Assembly (NCBI GenBank): GCA_021202715.1 | Contig: JAJQCL010000245.1 | Span: 6,513-12,766, forward strand | Length of the DNA stretch: 6,254 bases | From: Lachnospiraceae bacterium | GTDB taxonomy: Bacteria > Bacillota > Clostridia > Lachnospirales > Lachnospiraceae | Direction: 5' to 3' | Shown: positions 4,566 to 6,254 of the stretch, in pieces | How positions within the stretch are numbered: the stretch's first letter is position 1 | Layout of the letters: every line of letters begins with the position of its first letter | Notes under the pieces: model-generated | Databases searched by the model: none | The model's input: only the letters and a program-made list of their open reading frames with translations | What the model was told of the DNA's origin: nothing | Made by a program: the position numbers and the translations under genes

Positions 4566-6140
4566 TTATCTGGATGTCATGCTGTCCCAGCAATCGTCAA
4601 TTGATTTAGAAAGATTTGCTTTCTTTGTCCGCTGGCTGGGTGTTTTTTCAAATTTATTTACAAACGCAATATACCGAGGGATCTGGTATTTCGCCATTCT
4701 ACTCTGGCACCATTCGATCAGCTCCTGAGGATCAGGTCCCTCATGTCCTGCGGCTCGCTTAATAAACAGTTTCAAATCGTCATCCACATCTCCCTGGACG
4801 CCAATCACAGCACATTCTTCTACGTCCGGATGTTCGTCAATAATATGTTCTATTTCCCAAGCCGATATGTTTTCCCCATTATGTCTGAGGCTGTCTTTGG
4901 ATCTTCCCTTAAAATAATAGAATCCTTCCTCATCACAATACGCCATGTCACCGGTGCAGAACCAGCCGTCTGGAAGAAGTGCTTTTTGGGTCGCTTCCGG
5001 GTTATTATAGTATTCCTTTAATGTCAGACCAGGCTGTTTTGCTCTCACTTGTATCTCGCCGATGACATTTGGTGGAACCGGAGCTCCGTTCTCGTCAACC
5101 ACCCTGACCTCAAAATGATCCACCGCTTTTCCGATTGACCCAACCTTTCCATAGGTATTGATCGTGGTGATGCTGGAGCATTCCGTCATCCCATAAGTCT
5201 CCCGTATCTTTACACCGAAGCGGTCTTCAAAAGCTTCCCAAATTTCCGGCGTACTTCCCGCGCCCCAAGCATACTTTACCAAGTGGTCTCGATCGTTTTC
5301 CCTGGGTGGCTGTTTCAGCAGAATCTGCAGCACATTTCCCAAGTAGTGAATGCGTGTGGCTTTATAGTGCCTGGCCTGATCCCAAAACTTAGACGCACTG
5401 AATTTAGGAAGCAGAGCCAGCTTAGCCCCATAGATCATACACACATAGATCATCTGCACCCCACCAATGTGGCAAAAAGATTCCCACATCAGCATAATTT
5501 CTCCGGGTTTTGCGTCACTGATCCGCGAGGCGCTCAGAGCGCAAGTGCGAAGCATGCGATCTGTCAATGGAATACCCTTGGGAACCCCCGTCGTTCCAGA
5601 TGTAAACGCAAGCGCCAACAGATCGTCCGGGGCTGTTCCTTCCGTATCCGGAGGTGTATCAGAAACTCCCAGTTCCAAGTCCTCAAACGCAATCTGCTTG
5701 TCTACATTTGTGTCAAATCGATCACTGCCGCCATGGAGGATAATCATTTCGATGCAGTCCAGCTTTATGCGTTCCAGGCTCTCCTCCAGCACCTCCTTAT
5801 AAGCTGCGTCTCCAATAATTGCCTTTGGAGTCGATAATTGCAACAAAATATCCAAATTTGCGCCCTTGAGCCCATTATTCAGTGGGATATAGACTACGCC
5901 TATTTTGGCAAAGGCTAAAACTAAATACACGAAATCCGGATGGTTTGGGATCATAATGGCAATACGGTCACCCCGCTTAAAGCCGTTTTTCAAAAGGCCA
6001 TTTGCCAAAAGATTTACCTTCTTTTCCATACCACCATACGTGATATCTACATCCTCGTAAACCCCAAATACTGCGTCCGGAGTTTCCGACGCGCGTTTTT
6101 CCAGCCATTTTCTGGTTGTTGTGTCATCTGTATAAATCAT
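4566..6140 (-). CDS. AMP-forming acyl-CoA synthetase, CaiC-like
   Basis: 524 residues from ATG 6140-6138. It belongs to the ANL adenylating superfamily and would form an acyl-adenylate from a carboxylic acid and ATP, then an acyl-CoA thioester. Seen motifs are the A3 P-loop AFTSGTTGVPKGI (178-190), A5 YGMTE (316-320), A7 WFCTGD (393-398), and A8 hinge GRSKDSLRHNGENIS (412-426). The A10 region, KTPSQRTKK (499-507), puts Arg504 where the usual TGKI motif has its catalytic Lys; nearby Lys506/507 could serve. The segments SASKFWDQARHYKAT (248-262) and LLKQPPRENDRDHL (274-287) resemble the E. coli carnitine/crotonobetaine-CoA ligase CaiC as I recall it, so a short or polar acid substrate is more likely than a long-chain fatty acid (inference). 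The start is set by AAAGGAG 6 nt upstream. No signal or membrane segment is seen. It is the first visible gene of the operon with the crotonase. Confidence 0.88.
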   Translation of the reverse strand: MIYTDDTTTRKWLEKRASETPDAVFGVYEDVDITYGGMEKKVNLLANGLLKNGFKRGDRIAIMIPNHPDFVYLVLAFAKIGVVYIPLNNGLKGANLDILLQLSTPKAIIGDAAYKEVLEESLERIKLDCIEMIILHGGSDRFDTNVDKQIAFEDLELGVSDTPPDTEGTAPDDLLALAFTSGTTGVPKGIPLTDRMLRTCALSASRISDAKPGEIMLMWESFCHIGGVQMIYVCMIYGAKLALLPKFSASKFWDQARHYKATRIHYLGNVLQILLKQPPRENDRDHLVKYAWGAGSTPEIWEAFEDRFGVKIRETYGMTECSSITTINTYGKVGSIGKAVDHFEVRVVDENGAPVPPNVIGEIQVRAKQPGLTLKEYYNNPEATQKALLPDGWFCTGDMAYCDEEGFYYFKGRSKDSLRHNGENISAWEIEHIIDEHPDVEECAVIGVQGDVDDDLKLFIKRAAGHEGPDPQELIEWCQSRMAKYQIPRYIAFVNKFEKTPSQRTKKANLSKSIDDCWDSMTSR

Positions 6141-6146
6141 ATAGTA

Positions 6147-6153
6147 CTCCTTT
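6147..6153 (-). promoter_or_regulatory. Ribosome binding site of the acyl-CoA synthetase gene
   Basis: AAAGGAG on the minus strand, 6 nt before ATG 6140. It decides for the start at MIYTDDTTTR over the 29-residue in-frame extension from 6227, whose sequence is unlike the family N-terminus. Confidence 0.8.
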
Positions 6154-6166
6154 AAGTTGCAATTTC

Positions 6167-6184
6167 TTGATCTGTAATCATCAA
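6167..6184. promoter_or_regulatory. Small inverted repeat upstream of the operon
   Basis: TTGAT and ATCAA half-sites separated by 8 nt, about 27 nt upstream of the synthetase ATG. It resembles a CRP/FNR-type dyad in its arms, but the FNR spacing is 4 nt, not 8. It may be an operator for an unknown regulator or chance. Confidence 0.25.
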
Positions 6185-6203
6185 AGGGGGGTTTCCTACT
6201 GCT

Positions 6204-6215
6204 GCACATATGTGC
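6204..6215. promoter_or_regulatory. Perfect 12-bp palindrome upstream of the operon
   Basis: GCACATATGTGC is a perfect dyad, 64 nt upstream of the synthetase ATG, with a second related site TACATGTGG at 6223-6231. Symmetric sites like this in a promoter region are candidate operators. No clear -35/-10 pair is seen in 6141-6254, so the promoter may lie beyond the window. Confidence 0.3.
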
Positions 6216-6254
6216 CTCTTCATACATGTGGCAGTTTCTGATCTGATTTATGAC

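Noticed and set aside
5283..5837. 184-codon open frame antisense to the acyl-CoA ligase
   Set aside because: Lies opposite conserved adenylation motifs; composition is that of a complementary-strand shadow.
4566..6140. Bile-acid-CoA ligase BaiB
   Set aside because: The N-terminal region does not resemble BaiB as I know it, and internal segments match CaiC better; no other bai-type gene is in view.
6167..6184. FNR box regulating the ligase operon, by analogy with cai
   Set aside because: Half-sites match TTGAT/ATCAA but the spacer is 8 nt; FNR needs 4.
6141..6227. 29-residue upstream extension of the acyl-CoA ligase
   Set aside because: AAAGGAG lies 6 nt before ATG 6140; the extension is Cys/Arg/Pro-rich and unlike the family, and it covers dyad symmetric DNA.

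Overview
The window looks like a chromosomal segment of a Gram-positive Clostridia-type bacterium, probably a gut Lachnospiraceae-like organism (inference). The reasons are strong AGGAGG-type ribosome binding sites, a sortase-anchored surface protein with a PQTG-type sorting signal, a Listeria-Bacteroides repeat, and PhoP-like TTTACA boxes. No tRNA, rRNA, CRISPR array or insertion sequence is visible.

Layout. (1) Positions 1-206, minus strand: the N-terminal 68 codons of a Na+/phosphate cotransporter (NptA/YjbB-like), running off the left edge. (2) Positions 207-468: a divergent control region. On the transporter strand it carries three exact TTTACA hexamers in an 11-bp register, the layout of a Firmicute PhoP box. 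Next to it are an inverted repeat and a possible promoter for the gene on the other side. (3) Positions 469-1479, plus: a LuxR/GerE-type regulator with an all-helical, TPR-like N-terminus and no receiver or ATPase domain. (4) Positions 1480-1647: a leader with several hairpins, one of which is a good terminator only in the minus direction. (5) Positions 1648-3504, plus: a 618-residue secreted, cell-wall-anchored SGNH/GDSL hydrolase with a pilin-like domain, one Listeria-Bacteroides repeat, a Thr/Glu-rich stalk and a SPQTG sorting signal. A strong terminator follows. (6) Positions 6140 to 3711, minus: a two-gene operon of a CaiC-like acyl-CoA ligase followed 54 bp later by a crotonase-fold protein.

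Functionally there are two blocks. The left block (roughly 57-70% GC where counted) joins phosphate uptake, a LuxR regulator and a surface esterase. The right block (about 40-48% GC where counted) is convergent with it and looks catabolic: the ligase would make an acyl-CoA from a free carboxylic acid and the crotonase-fold enzyme would act on that thioester, as CaiC and CaiD do for carnitine/crotonobetaine. The crotonase has Gln where the first catalytic Glu normally lies, so a standard hydratase reaction should not be assumed. The most testable regulatory observation is the PhoP-box-like array in front of the phosphate transporter.
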